From Thermaerobacter sp. PB12/4term (lineage in GTDB: Bacteria > Bacillota > Sulfobacillia > Thermaerobacterales > Thermaerobacteraceae), in the NCBI RefSeq assembly GCF_003403315.2, contig NZ_CP048407.1:1798001-1862000 (forward strand): 64,000 nt of DNA. Reading direction: 5' to 3'. The position numbers were made by a program, and so were the translations under genes. Under the pieces are notes generated by a model. That model was not told where the DNA came from and did no database searches. It saw nothing but the letters and a program-made list of their open reading frames with translations. Positions 25,311 through 34,157 of the stretch are shown here, piece by piece; position 1 is the stretch's first letter; the number at the start of each line of letters is the position of its first letter.

Positions 25311-26365
25311 GCGCCGGACCCTCCTCCGCCAGCCGCCAGGCCGCCCGGGCCCGCCCCAGCGGCCGGTTCGTCCGCAGCGCCGGTGGCCTCTTCCACCTGG
25401 TCGGCGGCCAGCCGGTAGACCTCGGCCAGGGACTTGCCCCGGGCCTGCTCGATGCGCTGGGCCCGCAGGCTGAACTGCTTGATGGCGTAGTCGATGAACT
25501 CCTTCTGGTCGACCTCGAAGGGATGCTGGCCCCCATAGGCCGCGTAGATCTCGTGGGTCACGCCCAGGGCGTAGGGGAGCAGGTAATTCAACCGCCGGTC
25601 GATGACCTGCCAGATGGCGTCGTCGGCCGCCACCAGGCGCTGCAGCAGGAAGACCCCGTAGGCCAGGTGCCGGGATTCGTCCCGCTGGAAGTTGCGGATG
25701 CCCTGGATGAAGCCCGGCATGACCCCCTGCCGCTGGAGGGTGCGGTAGAAGGCGTAGTAGCCTGTCTCGGCCAGCACCCCCTCGACGATCAGGTTGTAGG
25801 TCACCGAAGCCTCCGCCTGGGCGGCTGGCGAGGGGTCTTCCAGCAGCCGGTTCATCGCCCGGGGCAGCTCCTCGTAGAAGATCCTGCGGTAGCTGGGGGT
25901 GTGGTAATGGTGCAGGTCGGCCCCGGAGACCCCGGCCACCTCGTCGAGGAAGCGGCGCATGAACTCGGTGTGCTTCGCCTCCTCCCAGAGGAAGGTGGTG
26001 AGGAACATCTCCTCCTCCAGGCGGCCCTCCCTGGCGATCACCATGATGAGCGGAAGGAGGTCCAGGGTGACGGACTCTTCACCAGCTGCGAACAGCGACA
26101 CCAGCCGCAACAGGGCATCCTTCTGGGCGTCGCTGAGCAGGTGCCAGTCCTGCCGGTCCTGGCTGAGGTCGATGGCCCGCGGATCCCAGGTGCCGAACTT
26201 CTTGGCCTTGTGGTAAAGCCGCATCGGCGGCAGGTCGTGGTTCAACCCGCGGCTGCTGGTGGTGGTGAAGGCATCGTGGCGCGCCACCGCCACCGCCGGG
26301 CGCCCCTGGCCCGGCTCCGGCGCGGCGCCTGCCGCACCGGGCGTCACTGCACCGGCCATGTGCAT
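25307..26365 (-). CDS. R2-like ligand-binding oxidase (Mn/Fe)
   Basis: 352 residues, ferritin-like helical bundle. All ligands of the R2lox family are in place: Glu96 and Val99 (EESV), Glu129 and His132 (EAKH), Tyr190 and Glu195 (YNLIVE), Glu230 and His233 (ESRH). Val99 and Tyr190 match the residues that form the family's unusual Val-Tyr ether cross-link during oxygen activation. R2lox proteins hold a mixed Mn/Fe site and a fatty-acid-like ligand; the natural reaction is unknown. No radical-carrying Tyr of classical ribonucleotide reductase is implied. The ATG follows GGAAAGGA. Confidence 0.9.
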   Translation of the reverse strand: MHMAGAVTPGAAGAAPEPGQGRPAVAVARHDAFTTTSSRGLNHDLPPMRLYHKAKKFGTWDPRAIDLSQDRQDWHLLSDAQKDALLRLVSLFAAGEESVTLDLLPLIMVIAREGRLEEEMFLTTFLWEEAKHTEFMRRFLDEVAGVSGADLHHYHTPSYRRIFYEELPRAMNRLLEDPSPAAQAEASVTYNLIVEGVLAETGYYAFYRTLQRQGVMPGFIQGIRNFQRDESRHLAYGVFLLQRLVAADDAIWQVIDRRLNYLLPYALGVTHEIYAAYGGQHPFEVDQKEFIDYAIKQFSLRAQRIEQARGKSLAEVYRLAADQVEEATGAADEPAAGAGPGGLAAGGGGSGA

Positions 26366-26464
26366 CCCCGTCCTTTCCTGGCGATCTGGCCCCGCGATCC
26401 TCCCGGGATCGCCGGCGATGGCTCCACCCCCCAGGGACCCATCTTGCCGGCCAGCCCGCCGCCG

Positions 26465-27511
26465 TCACTCGCCGGGGATCAGCACCACTTTCGTCGCCTC
26501 GCGGCTGTCGAACAGGCGATATCCTTCGACGGCCTCCGCCAGCGGCAGGCGGTGACTGATGATCACCTCAGGGTCGATCCGGCCCCCCGCCACCAGGGCC
26601 AAGGTGGCGTCGATGTCCCGGTGGATGTTGGCCAGGCCGATGCGGAAGCTGATGTCCCGGGTCAGGCTGGTGGCCAGGGGGAAGGGGAAGCTCTCGGCCG
26701 TGGTGACCCCCACCGCCGAGATGCGCCCGCCGCCCCGCACCAGCTCGAAGGCCAGGGCCACCGTCCTGGGACCGCCCACCGCCTCGATCACCACGTCGGC
26801 CCCCAGGCCCCCCGTCAGCTTGTTGACCTGGGCCACGGGGTTGGTCTCGCTGGCGACGATGGGAACCGCCCCCAGCCGCTCGGCCAGCTCCACCCGGTCG
26901 CGCAGCAGGTCGATGGCCAGGACCCGGGCCGCTCCCTGGGCAAGGGCGCTCTGGATCGCCATCAGGCCCACCGGCCCGCAGCCGATCACCGCGACCGTCT
27001 CTCCCGGCTGCAGCTGCGCGTTGCGGACCGCGCCGTAGGCGGTGGTGAGGATGTCCCCGCAGAAGAGGGCCTTCTCGTCGCTGAGCTCCCGGGGAATCAC
27101 CCGCAGGTTGACGTCGGCATAAGGCACCCGGATGAACTCGGCCTGGGATCCGGGCAGGTTGCCGAAGGCCACCCCGTAACCGAACACCCCGTATTCCCGG
27201 CACTGGTTGTAGGCGCCCTTCCGGCACATGGGGCAGTGACCGCAGGCGGTGTGGAAGGTGCCCACCACGCGGTCTCCCTTGCGGAAGGCCTGGACGCCGG
27301 GTCCCACCTCCTCCACCACGCCGGTGAACTCGTGGCCGCAGACGGACCCCGGCACCATGCCGGGGATGTGACCGTGGTAGATGTGGAGGTCCGAGCCGCA
27401 GATGGCGCAGCGGGTGACGCGGACGATGGCGTCACCGGAATGCTGGATCTTGGGCTCGGGGACGTCTTCGATGGCCACCTGGCCCACGCCGCGGTAGGTG
27501 ACAGCCTTCAT
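26465..27511 (-). CDS. Zinc-dependent medium-chain alcohol dehydrogenase
   Basis: 348 residues. Catalytic zinc ligands are in CAICGSDLH and GHEFTGVVEEVGPGV; the four structural-zinc cysteines are in CGHCPMCRKGAYNQC; the NAD site is VAVIGCGPVGLMAI. It oxidises an alcohol or polyol to the aldehyde or ketone. It lies 100 bp upstream of the R2-like oxidase, and an alcohol-to-aldehyde-to-acid flow with the downstream aldehyde dehydrogenase is likely. Substrate range is unknown. Confidence 0.92.
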   Translation of the reverse strand: MKAVTYRGVGQVAIEDVPEPKIQHSGDAIVRVTRCAICGSDLHIYHGHIPGMVPGSVCGHEFTGVVEEVGPGVQAFRKGDRVVGTFHTACGHCPMCRKGAYNQCREYGVFGYGVAFGNLPGSQAEFIRVPYADVNLRVIPRELSDEKALFCGDILTTAYGAVRNAQLQPGETVAVIGCGPVGLMAIQSALAQGAARVLAIDLLRDRVELAERLGAVPIVASETNPVAQVNKLTGGLGADVVIEAVGGPRTVALAFELVRGGGRISAVGVTTAESFPFPLATSLTRDISFRIGLANIHRDIDATLALVAGGRIDPEVIISHRLPLAEAVEGYRLFDSREATKVVLIPGE

Positions 27512-27587
27512 GTCAGGCCACCCCTCCCTCGCTCCGGCCGCACCGCCGGGGTCGTCATGGGGCCTTTATGGGGCCGCCATGAGGCCG

Positions 27588-28016
27588 TCATGCCACCCCT
27601 TCGGGGAACTCCGTCTCCACCCGCTGGGCGGAGGTCACCAGCTCCTTGGCGGCGATGACGTAGCCCGACAGCACCCCCATGTCGCCCTTGAGGATCTTGA
27701 GCTTGCCCCGCATCATGGCCGCCAGCGGGTCCAGCTGGCCGTCCATCACCTGCTTCCAGGTGTAGGCGTCGGCGCTGATGACGTAGGGAACGTTCTCCAG
27801 GTCATCCTTGCCGCCGATGCGGGCATCCCGACACTCGCCCTGGTAGAGGTCCAGGATGATGGCCCGTTCCTCCTCGATGCCCAGGGACGGGTCCGCCTCC
27901 AGGACGAAGGCCAGGGGCCACTCCCAGGTCCGGGCCGCCTCGCGATAGTTGGGGTTCGCGTTGATCTGCTCCTTGTAAGCCTTGGCCCACTCCTCGGAAA
28001 ACGCCTGGTACGCCAC
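27588..28016 (-). CDS. SCP-2 sterol/lipid-transfer domain protein
   Basis: 142 residues with the SCP-2-type layout: EWAKAYKEQINANPNYREA at the start, and VPYVISADAYTWKQVMDGQLDPLAAMMRGKLKILKGDMGVLS in the C-terminal half. Such domains form a hydrophobic tunnel for lipids or fatty acyl groups. Placed first in the minus-strand cluster with R2lox, alcohol and aldehyde dehydrogenases, it may carry or present the hydrophobic substrate. GGGAGGGG precedes the GTG start. Confidence 0.85.
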   Translation of the reverse strand: MAYQAFSEEWAKAYKEQINANPNYREAARTWEWPLAFVLEADPSLGIEEERAIILDLYQGECRDARIGGKDDLENVPYVISADAYTWKQVMDGQLDPLAAMMRGKLKILKGDMGVLSGYVIAAKELVTSAQRVETEFPEGVA

Positions 28017-28201
28017 CGGCCATCCCCTCCCGAAAACGCGCGGTTCGGAATTGGAGCGAACAGATCACCGAACGGATCACGGGAATGGAACCTGCCGCAC
28101 CGGTACCGGCATGCCACCGGCCTGCCGGCCCCCTCGCTTCGCTCTCCCGCCGGTCGGCCGGATCCCCCTACGGCCATCCCGTGGCGGCTGTGGGGTCCCC
28201 G

Positions 28202-28894
28202 TCACGGGTGCCGGCCGCCCCTTCCCCCTCGACCGGACGAACCCGGCCGCGGCGGGCAGCCGGCCGTGGCCGCCACCTGGGCGATGAGCGCTCCGGCCAC
28301 TTCCGGCCGTAACACCCCCTTCGCGATGTACAGCAGGAAGGCGTCGGCGATGGCCTCCGGGCTCTGGGGACCGTCCGGCCGGTACCACACCGTGACCCAG
28401 TTCATGGCCCCGAAGCCGAAGAGGCGAAGAAGCCGCAGGTCGACGTCCGCCTGGAAAAGCCCTGCCGCAGCGCCTTCCTCCAATGTACGAGCCCACAGCG
28501 CCTCATAGGCATCCCGGGCGGCCACCACCTGTTCGGCCGCCTCCGGGCTCAGGTAGCGGCTCTCCTGCAGGATCACGGCGACGAAGTCCTGGTGCTCCAG
28601 GCACGTCAGCAGGTGGGTCCGCAGCCCGGCCCAGATCCGCTCGGCCACCCCGGGACCGGCCGCCGCCATTGCCGCCTCCACCCGGCGGTGGACCACCTGG
28701 ATCCCGTGCAACATCACCTCGAGCAGCAGCTGGTCCTTGTTGCTGAAGTGGTAGTAGAGGGCTGCCGGGGTGACCCCCAGCGCCGCCGCCAGATCCCGCA
28801 TGGTGGTGGCGGGGTACCCCTGGCGGGCAAACAGGCTGGCCGCCCGCCGGAGGATGGTCTCCTGTTGTGGTGCCAGGATCTTTCCCTGTGCCAA
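28202..28894 (-). CDS. TetR-family repressor of the adjacent lipid/alcohol cluster
   Basis: 230 residues. The N-terminal helix-turn-helix is clear (FARQGYPATTMRDLAAALGVTPAALYYHFSNKDQLL, about residues 23-58). A larger ligand-binding region follows, like FadR- or KstR-type TetR proteins that sense acyl-CoA or lipids. The TTG start follows a GGGGGGA tract. It is in line with the SCP-2/ADH/R2lox/ALDH genes 185 bp downstream and probably controls them and itself. An inverted repeat about 92 bp upstream may be its operator. Confidence 0.88.
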   Translation of the reverse strand: MAQGKILAPQQETILRRAASLFARQGYPATTMRDLAAALGVTPAALYYHFSNKDQLLLEVMLHGIQVVHRRVEAAMAAAGPGVAERIWAGLRTHLLTCLEHQDFVAVILQESRYLSPEAAEQVVAARDAYEALWARTLEEGAAAGLFQADVDLRLLRLFGFGAMNWVTVWYRPDGPQSPEAIADAFLLYIAKGVLRPEVAGALIAQVAATAGCPPRPGSSGRGGRGGRHP

Positions 28895-28985
28895 CGCCGT
28901 CCCCCCAACCGCCGGTTCACCTCACCGGGCCGGTCCACCGCACCGGGCGGTGGCCGGATTGCCAGCCGGGTTGCTAGCAGGATTA

Positions 28986-29007
28986 CTTAACGTTTATTAA
29001 GGGTACA
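28986..29007. promoter_or_regulatory. AT-rich inverted repeat, candidate TetR operator
   Basis: CTTAACGTTTATTAAG (28986-29001) is an imperfect palindrome in otherwise very GC-rich DNA, about 92 bp upstream of the TetR gene. It overlaps ATTAAGGGTACA, shared with 2762-2773. The operator role is inferred from position and symmetry. Confidence 0.4.
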
Positions 29008-29493
29008 TTGGGGTTTCTTTTTCGGCGCTCCCTCGCCAGTTCCTTCCGGATCCCGGGCCAGAATCCTGCCCTGAACTGCCCCGGCCAGCGCCGCAACCCG
29101 TGCCCGCCGGCAGGTAGCGGGGGCTAAGCGGGCAGCGTGCCGTCCCCGGTGGTGCCGGGGGCCTGCACCGCCGGGCGGCCCCGCCGGTTCTTTCTGCGGG
29201 GACGTACCGACGTACCCAGGGCGCGCCGTCGGCCGGCAGCGACCCGGTGACAGCGCTCCGCCCAGGGTGGACAATAGCGAAGGCAGATCTCGACCGGCCG
29301 GTCCTGCGCCGATCCCAGGGGGGAGGGCCGATCCCGGCCAGAGTCCGGTCCCTCCAGGCTGAAGTCCATGCCTGGAGGCCAACAGGGCGAATGCCCGGCG
29401 GCCCCTGGGGCGAGCGACCGGCCCAGCCAGAAGCCCGGCCCTCACCGGGGGGTGGATACGGTGGAAATCCAGGCCACGGCTTGGGGTGGCGAC
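29008..29493. other. Intergenic region, no gene supported
   Basis: About 485 bp before the MocA-like gene. Small GC-rich hairpins (CCCCGG/CCGGGG at 29144-29160) are visible. In-frame extension of the MocA-like gene into this region gives only low-complexity sequence. Confidence 0.35.
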
Positions 29494-30174
29494 ATGACGT
29501 CCTCTCGGATCGGCATCATCGTGCTGGCGGCCGGTCAGGGGACCCGCATGGGGCGGCTCAAGCAGCTCCTGCCCCTGGGCGATCAGCCCCTGGCCCAGCG
29601 GGTGATCGACGCGGCCCTGGCCGCCACGGCAGGCCCGGTGGTGGCCGTCCTGCACCCCGCCGTGGCCGCGGCCGACATCCCCCGGCGCCCCCACCCCTGC
29701 CTCCACCCGGTGGTGAATCCCTGGCCCGAGCAGGGCCAGGCCCGGTCGCTGCGGCTCGGCTTGCGCGCCCTCCTTCAGGTCGAACCCGCCCTGGCGGCCG
29801 CCATGATCGTCCTGGCCGATCAGCCCTTCATCACCCCCGGGGTGCTGGCGGACCTGGCCGGGGCTTTTGCCCGGGCGGTGAAGCAGGCGGCCACCGGTTC
29901 GGCCCCGGGGGGGGCCTCCTGGCCGAGCGGCGCTCCCGTCGCCGCCCGCCCCTTCTGGCAAGGCCGGCCGGGCCACCCGGTGGTCATCGGCCGGCCCCTG
30001 TTCGCCGGGGTCCTGGCGCTGGCGGGCGACGAAGGGGCCCGGCCGCTGCTTCAGCGGTACCGGGACCGCGTGCTCGGCTGGCCGGCACCGGGACCGGAGG
30101 TCACCCTCGACGTGGACACCTGGGCAGACTACCTGGCCGCCTGCCGGCTGCTGAAGAAGGAGGAACAGCCGTGA
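29494..30174 (+). CDS. MobA/MocA-like nucleotidyltransferase
   Basis: 226 residues. The N-terminus IGIIVLAAGQGTRMGRLKQLLPLGDQPLAQRV is the nucleotide-binding signature of MobA/MocA-type proteins; MIVLADQPFITPGVL holds the metal-binding Asp; GHPVVIG and LDVDTWADY complete the family. It may attach CMP or GMP to molybdenum cofactor for a molybdenum hydroxylase. The XdhC, MoxR and VWA genes later in the window belong to the same kind of maturation set. A longer GTG start at 29461 is possible. It overlaps the next gene by GTGA. Confidence 0.85.
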   Translation: MTSSRIGIIVLAAGQGTRMGRLKQLLPLGDQPLAQRVIDAALAATAGPVVAVLHPAVAAADIPRRPHPCLHPVVNPWPEQGQARSLRLGLRALLQVEPALAAAMIVLADQPFITPGVLADLAGAFARAVKQAATGSAPGGASWPSGAPVAARPFWQGRPGHPVVIGRPLFAGVLALAGDEGARPLLQRYRDRVLGWPAPGPEVTLDVDTWADYLAACRLLKKEEQP

Positions 30175-30740
30175 CCTCGCCACCCCGCCGGCCCGCACCG
30201 TCACAGCCCCCTGCCTGGCGGGCGCTGCCTTTGATCCCAGCCCGGGACGAGGGCCTTTGGACCGCCCTCATCCTGCTCCTCTTTGGCCTGGCGGCCTGGG
30301 GCACCCGCGTCCCCTGGCTCTTCGCCTTCGGACCGGCCCTGGTCTTCCTGGGCTACCTGGCCCGGGCCCGGCTGGCCTATCTGGCTGGACCGGACCGGCT
30401 CCTCATCCAAACCCTGCTGCGCCGGCGGGTGATCCCCTACGCCGCTATCCAGCGGGCCGAATACCTGGAACTGGCCGGGGGCATCCGCCTGCTGGCCACT
30501 TATGCGCCGGGGTACGCGGTGGGCTGGTTCTACCTCAGCGGCCTGGGCCGCCAGCTGCTGCTGGGCAGCACCGACCGGGGTCCCGCCGTCCGCCTGCACC
30601 TGCACCGGGGCGCGGTGATCGTGACACCGCAGGACCCCGTGGAGGCGCTGGCGCTTCTGGAGGAACGCGGGGTGCCCCTCGACGCCCCCCGCTGGGTCCT
30701 CAAAGAAGTGCGCCGCCGCCGCAAGGGTGGGCGCGGTTAG
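30171..30740 (+). CDS. Membrane protein with bacterial PH-like domain
   Basis: 189 residues. A Pro-rich start is followed by two membrane segments (ALILLLFGLAAWG, LFAFGPALVFLGYLA) and a PH-like region with DRLLIQTLLRRRVIPYAAIQ and VIVTPQDPVEALALLEERG, as in YdbS-type proteins. The GTG start overlaps the MocA-like stop (GTGA) with AAGGAGG upstream, so it is translationally coupled. Role unknown. Confidence 0.7.
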   Translation: MTSPPRRPAPSQPPAWRALPLIPARDEGLWTALILLLFGLAAWGTRVPWLFAFGPALVFLGYLARARLAYLAGPDRLLIQTLLRRRVIPYAAIQRAEYLELAGGIRLLATYAPGYAVGWFYLSGLGRQLLLGSTDRGPAVRLHLHRGAVIVTPQDPVEALALLEERGVPLDAPRWVLKEVRRRRKGGRG

Positions 30741-30853
30741 CAACAACGCCACAGACCCAAACACCACCAGGAGGATAAATTTCCAGCACGCCGAATCTGG
30801 CCCAAGCCGAATTGGGCCGGTGCGCTCCTGTTTCACAGAAAGGGCGACGGCCG

Positions 30854-31870
30854 ATGCTCAGGAGCCGGCGGCACCCCCCGCAAAGCATCGGGATCGGAAT
30901 CCTGATCCTGTTGCTGCTGACGGGTTGCACCCCAGGACGCGGCAGCCAGCCGCACGAGGGAGACGGTCCACCGCCAGGTGAGGGCAGGCAGGGGCAACTG
31001 CAGCAGTTGGAGCAGGTGCCGCTGACGCCCGTGGATGTCGACTTCGTGAATCCGGACACGGGTTTTGTCCTCGGCGAGGACGGCTGGCTGGCCAGGACGG
31101 AAGACGGCGGGGCCTCCTGGCACGTGATCCACCAATTCGGCGAGCCGGTCGGCGGCATCGACTTCGTCTCGGCGAGCGTGGGCTGGGCAACGACCCGCGA
31201 CGTCATCTGGTCGACGACCGATTCGGGCGCGTCGTGGACCAGGGTCCAGACGCCGTTCCCGCCGGGCTTCGTCGACCTGGTGGGCGAGGGCGTGGCCTGG
31301 GCGACCGACGACCGGTTCCGGTTGTACCACACCACCGACGGAGGAAAGCGCTGGGAACCCAAGACAAACCCATGCACTTCGCTCGAGAATCCGGCAGCCT
31401 GGTCGGCCTCCTTCATCGGCTCCAATGACGGCTGGTTCATTTGTGGGAGCGATGAAGGTATGGGTGGCGAAACCAAGGTGCTGCTGCGAACGGCGGACGC
31501 TGCCCGTACGTGGGAACGCATCGCGGCGGTCGAGCGCGATGGCGATGAGGTGCCGGGCGGCCTCCCCGCGGGTGGCTACGTGGGCGACCTGTTCTTCCTT
31601 GACCCGAAGACGGGTTGGTTTGGAACCACCCGGTATGGCGAAGTATGGCATACGCAGGACGGCGGGAAGTCTTGGCAAAAAGTCAACCAGGGGCCGTCCG
31701 GCGTGCGGGCCTTTATCGAGCTGGACTTTATCACGGCGGAACTGGGCTGGGGCCTTCTCTTCGTGCAGGGCGACGGCGGCTGGCGCCTGGCCCGGACGCG
31801 GGACGGCGGCGTCACCTGGGAGACGGTCAACGTCACCGTCGGAGCACCGCCGGCACCGGGTTCATCTTGA
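30854..31870 (+). CDS. Lipoprotein with Ycf48/BNR-type beta-propeller repeats
   Basis: 338 residues. A signal peptide with lipobox (LILLLLTGC) is followed by repeated blades, each with a D/S-GGxSW core: DGGASWHVIHQ, DSGASWTRVQ, DGGKRWEPK, DGGKSWQKVN and DGGVTWETVN. This pattern is shared by Ycf48-like assembly factors and BNR sialidase-type propellers. No catalytic sialidase residues were recognised, so it is probably a binding or assembly protein on the outer face of the membrane. An AGGAGGATAAATTT patch at about 30770 may hold its promoter. Confidence 0.82.
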   Translation: MLRSRRHPPQSIGIGILILLLLTGCTPGRGSQPHEGDGPPPGEGRQGQLQQLEQVPLTPVDVDFVNPDTGFVLGEDGWLARTEDGGASWHVIHQFGEPVGGIDFVSASVGWATTRDVIWSTTDSGASWTRVQTPFPPGFVDLVGEGVAWATDDRFRLYHTTDGGKRWEPKTNPCTSLENPAAWSASFIGSNDGWFICGSDEGMGGETKVLLRTADAARTWERIAAVERDGDEVPGGLPAGGYVGDLFFLDPKTGWFGTTRYGEVWHTQDGGKSWQKVNQGPSGVRAFIELDFITAELGWGLLFVQGDGGWRLARTRDGGVTWETVNVTVGAPPAPGSS

Positions 31871-32333
31871 CCCGCCACCTGCCTCCTGGTTCCCAGGTCC
31901 CTCAGCGGACGGAGCCCCCACCGGCGGTGGAACCGGCACCGCCCGCTCCTTCACCGCCCCTCTACCGCCGGGCCGGCAGGGGCCGGGCCGTTGCGGAACA
32001 TCCACGACGTTTCCCGCCAGGGTGGCGTCGCCCCCCGTGGCGCAAACCGGGACCCCTCCCGCGAATATCCTTTGCCGAAACGAGCCTGCCGGCGAGCAAC
32101 CGGCACGGGGGCGGTCCCCAGCCGGCGGGCTCTGGGGGATGCCCGTTCCGCCCATCGCACCCTGTTGCCTTAACGACCGTTCGGTGGAACCGGCCCAGGG
32201 CCCGCAGGCTGCTCGCGGGCCGGCCGGGCGACCGGCGGGCGGTGCCGGCGCGGCGCGAGCGCCGCGATGGCCCACCCGGCCCGTCGCCGCCCCGGCGGAC
32301 CCGCCCGCCGCCCTGAAAGCGAGGGGGGTTTCC
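31871..32333. other. Intergenic region, no gene supported
   Basis: About 460 bp between the lipoprotein and the ABC1 kinase gene. The in-frame upstream extension of the kinase gives Pro/Arg/Gly-rich sequence without domain character. No clear repeat or terminator was found. Confidence 0.4.
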
Positions 32334-34130
32334 ATGGCCATGGCCACCCTGCCCCCGCGGCAGGCGGCCACCCCAACCGGCCGGCGGGTTGACCTGTCGG
32401 CCGCCTGGTGGTCGTCGCCCCGGTGGGCGGAAGAGAAGAAGCGCATCAAGGCGGAACTGGCCGCCCTGGAAGCTGGCATCACGCCCCGCAAGCGGCTGCG
32501 GGCCGTGGTCCGCACCCTGGCCCGCCACGGCCTGCTCTACCTGCTCCAAGACCGCAATGCGGTGAAGGAGCTGGCCGGCACCGGCCCGGGTAGCCCCCAG
32601 GACCTGCGCTTGCGCCAGATCGGGCGGCGGGTGCGGCTGGCCTTCCAGGAGTTGGGCCCCACCTTCATCAAGCTGGGGCAGGTGCTCGTAACCCGGCAGG
32701 AACTGCTGCCCGAGCCCATCACCATGGAGCTGGCCCAGCTGCTGGACCAGGTCCCGCCCATGCCCTTCCCCTACATGGCCGTCCTGCTGGACGACGAGTT
32801 GCCCGACGGCCTGCAGACCTTTGCCTGGATCGACCCCGACCCCATCGGCTCGGCCTCGCTGGCCCAGGTCTACCGCGCCCAGCTGCGGGACGGCCGGCCC
32901 TGCGCGGTCAAGGTGGTTCGTCCCCTGGTCGACAAGCTGTTCCAGACGGACATCGCCAACATCGCCAAGCTGGCCCGGCGGCTGCAAAAGCTGCTGCCGC
33001 CGCCCATGGCGGCCTCCTCCGACCTGCCCGGGGTGATCCGCGACTACTACAGCAGCGTGGCCAGCGAACTGGACATGCGCATCGAGGCCCGCAACACCAA
33101 GGAGGGCCGCGCGATCGTCGAGGAATTCGCCACGCTGGCCGTACCCGAGGTCTATCTGGCCACGCGGCGCGTGCTGGTCACCGAATACATCGACGGGTGG
33201 AACATCAAGGACTTCCCCGTCGACTTCTTCACCTTCGAAGAGCGCTTCGAGCGCATGATCGACCTGGCCCACCTCTACATCAAGGAGTTTCTCGACGGGC
33301 GCTACCACGCCGACCCCCACGGGTCGAACCTGATGGTCTGCCGCCACACCAGGAAGGTGTACGTCATCGACTGGGGCATGGTCGGGCGGATGGACGCCCT
33401 GCACACCGAGGCCATCTTCCGCCACCTGCTGCACATCCGGCTCAACCAGGCCGAAGACGCCGCCGAGGTGATGCTGGACGTCTTCGAGCCCACGCCCTAT
33501 ACCGACGCGGGCCGCCTGAAGGACCAGCTCCGGTCCCTCTACATCCAGTACGTCGACACCGAACAGGCCGGATCCCACAACTGGGGCCATCTGCTGATGG
33601 AAGAGATTCGCATCGCCATGGAGAATCATTGCCGCATCCCCGCCGGTCTCTCCCTCTGGGCCAAGGGGTGGTCGGCGGCGGAGGGCACGGCCCGCTGGCT
33701 CTGCCCGGAGATCACCTACCACACGGTGGTCGAATCGGCCGACGTACAGATCCTGCGCCGGCTGCTGGCGCGCCGGTTCAACTACCGGGCCAACGCCGCC
33801 TGGATTGCCGAGGCTTCGGAGCTTGTGGCCACGCTGCCGCGGCGGCTGAACAAGATCCTGGAGCGGGCGGCGTGGAACGACTTCAAGCTGCCGGTGGAAG
33901 GGAGGCTCAGCGAACAGGCGACCCGGAACCTGAACCGGATGGTCAACCGCGCCACCCTGGGCCTGATCTCGGGCAGCTTCTTCCTGGGCTCCGCCCTGCT
34001 GGCGGCCCTGGGCGGCGGCACCCTGGACCGGATTCCGGGGCTGGCGGCGGTGACCACCACCGCGCTGTGGGGATCCCTGGGGGTTGGCGTGTACACCGTC
34101 TGGCGCGTGTTGCGGTCGAACAAGGCCTGA
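32334..34130 (+). CDS. ABC1/UbiB-type atypical protein kinase
   Basis: 598 residues. ABC1 family motifs: LGPTFIKLGQVLVTRQELLP (KxGQ motif), PIGSASLAQVYRAQLRDGRPCAVKVVRP (Ala-rich nucleotide loop and Lys), ASELDMRIEARN, YHADPHGSNLMV (catalytic Asp) and VIDWGMVGRM (metal Asp). Two C-terminal membrane helices (LISGSFFLGSALLAAL, ALWGSLGVGVYTVW) anchor it. Family members support ubiquinone or other isoprenoid-lipid pathways and have ATPase activity. GAGGGGGG precedes the ATG. It is 27 bp from the acyl-CoA ligase fusion gene and probably co-transcribed. Confidence 0.93.
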   Translation: MAMATLPPRQAATPTGRRVDLSAAWWSSPRWAEEKKRIKAELAALEAGITPRKRLRAVVRTLARHGLLYLLQDRNAVKELAGTGPGSPQDLRLRQIGRRVRLAFQELGPTFIKLGQVLVTRQELLPEPITMELAQLLDQVPPMPFPYMAVLLDDELPDGLQTFAWIDPDPIGSASLAQVYRAQLRDGRPCAVKVVRPLVDKLFQTDIANIAKLARRLQKLLPPPMAASSDLPGVIRDYYSSVASELDMRIEARNTKEGRAIVEEFATLAVPEVYLATRRVLVTEYIDGWNIKDFPVDFFTFEERFERMIDLAHLYIKEFLDGRYHADPHGSNLMVCRHTRKVYVIDWGMVGRMDALHTEAIFRHLLHIRLNQAEDAAEVMLDVFEPTPYTDAGRLKDQLRSLYIQYVDTEQAGSHNWGHLLMEEIRIAMENHCRIPAGLSLWAKGWSAAEGTARWLCPEITYHTVVESADVQILRRLLARRFNYRANAAWIAEASELVATLPRRLNKILERAAWNDFKLPVEGRLSEQATRNLNRMVNRATLGLISGSFFLGSALLAALGGGTLDRIPGLAAVTTTALWGSLGVGVYTVWRVLRSNKA

Positions 34131-34157
34131 AAGGCCGAGAGGGAGGGGTGAAGGACC

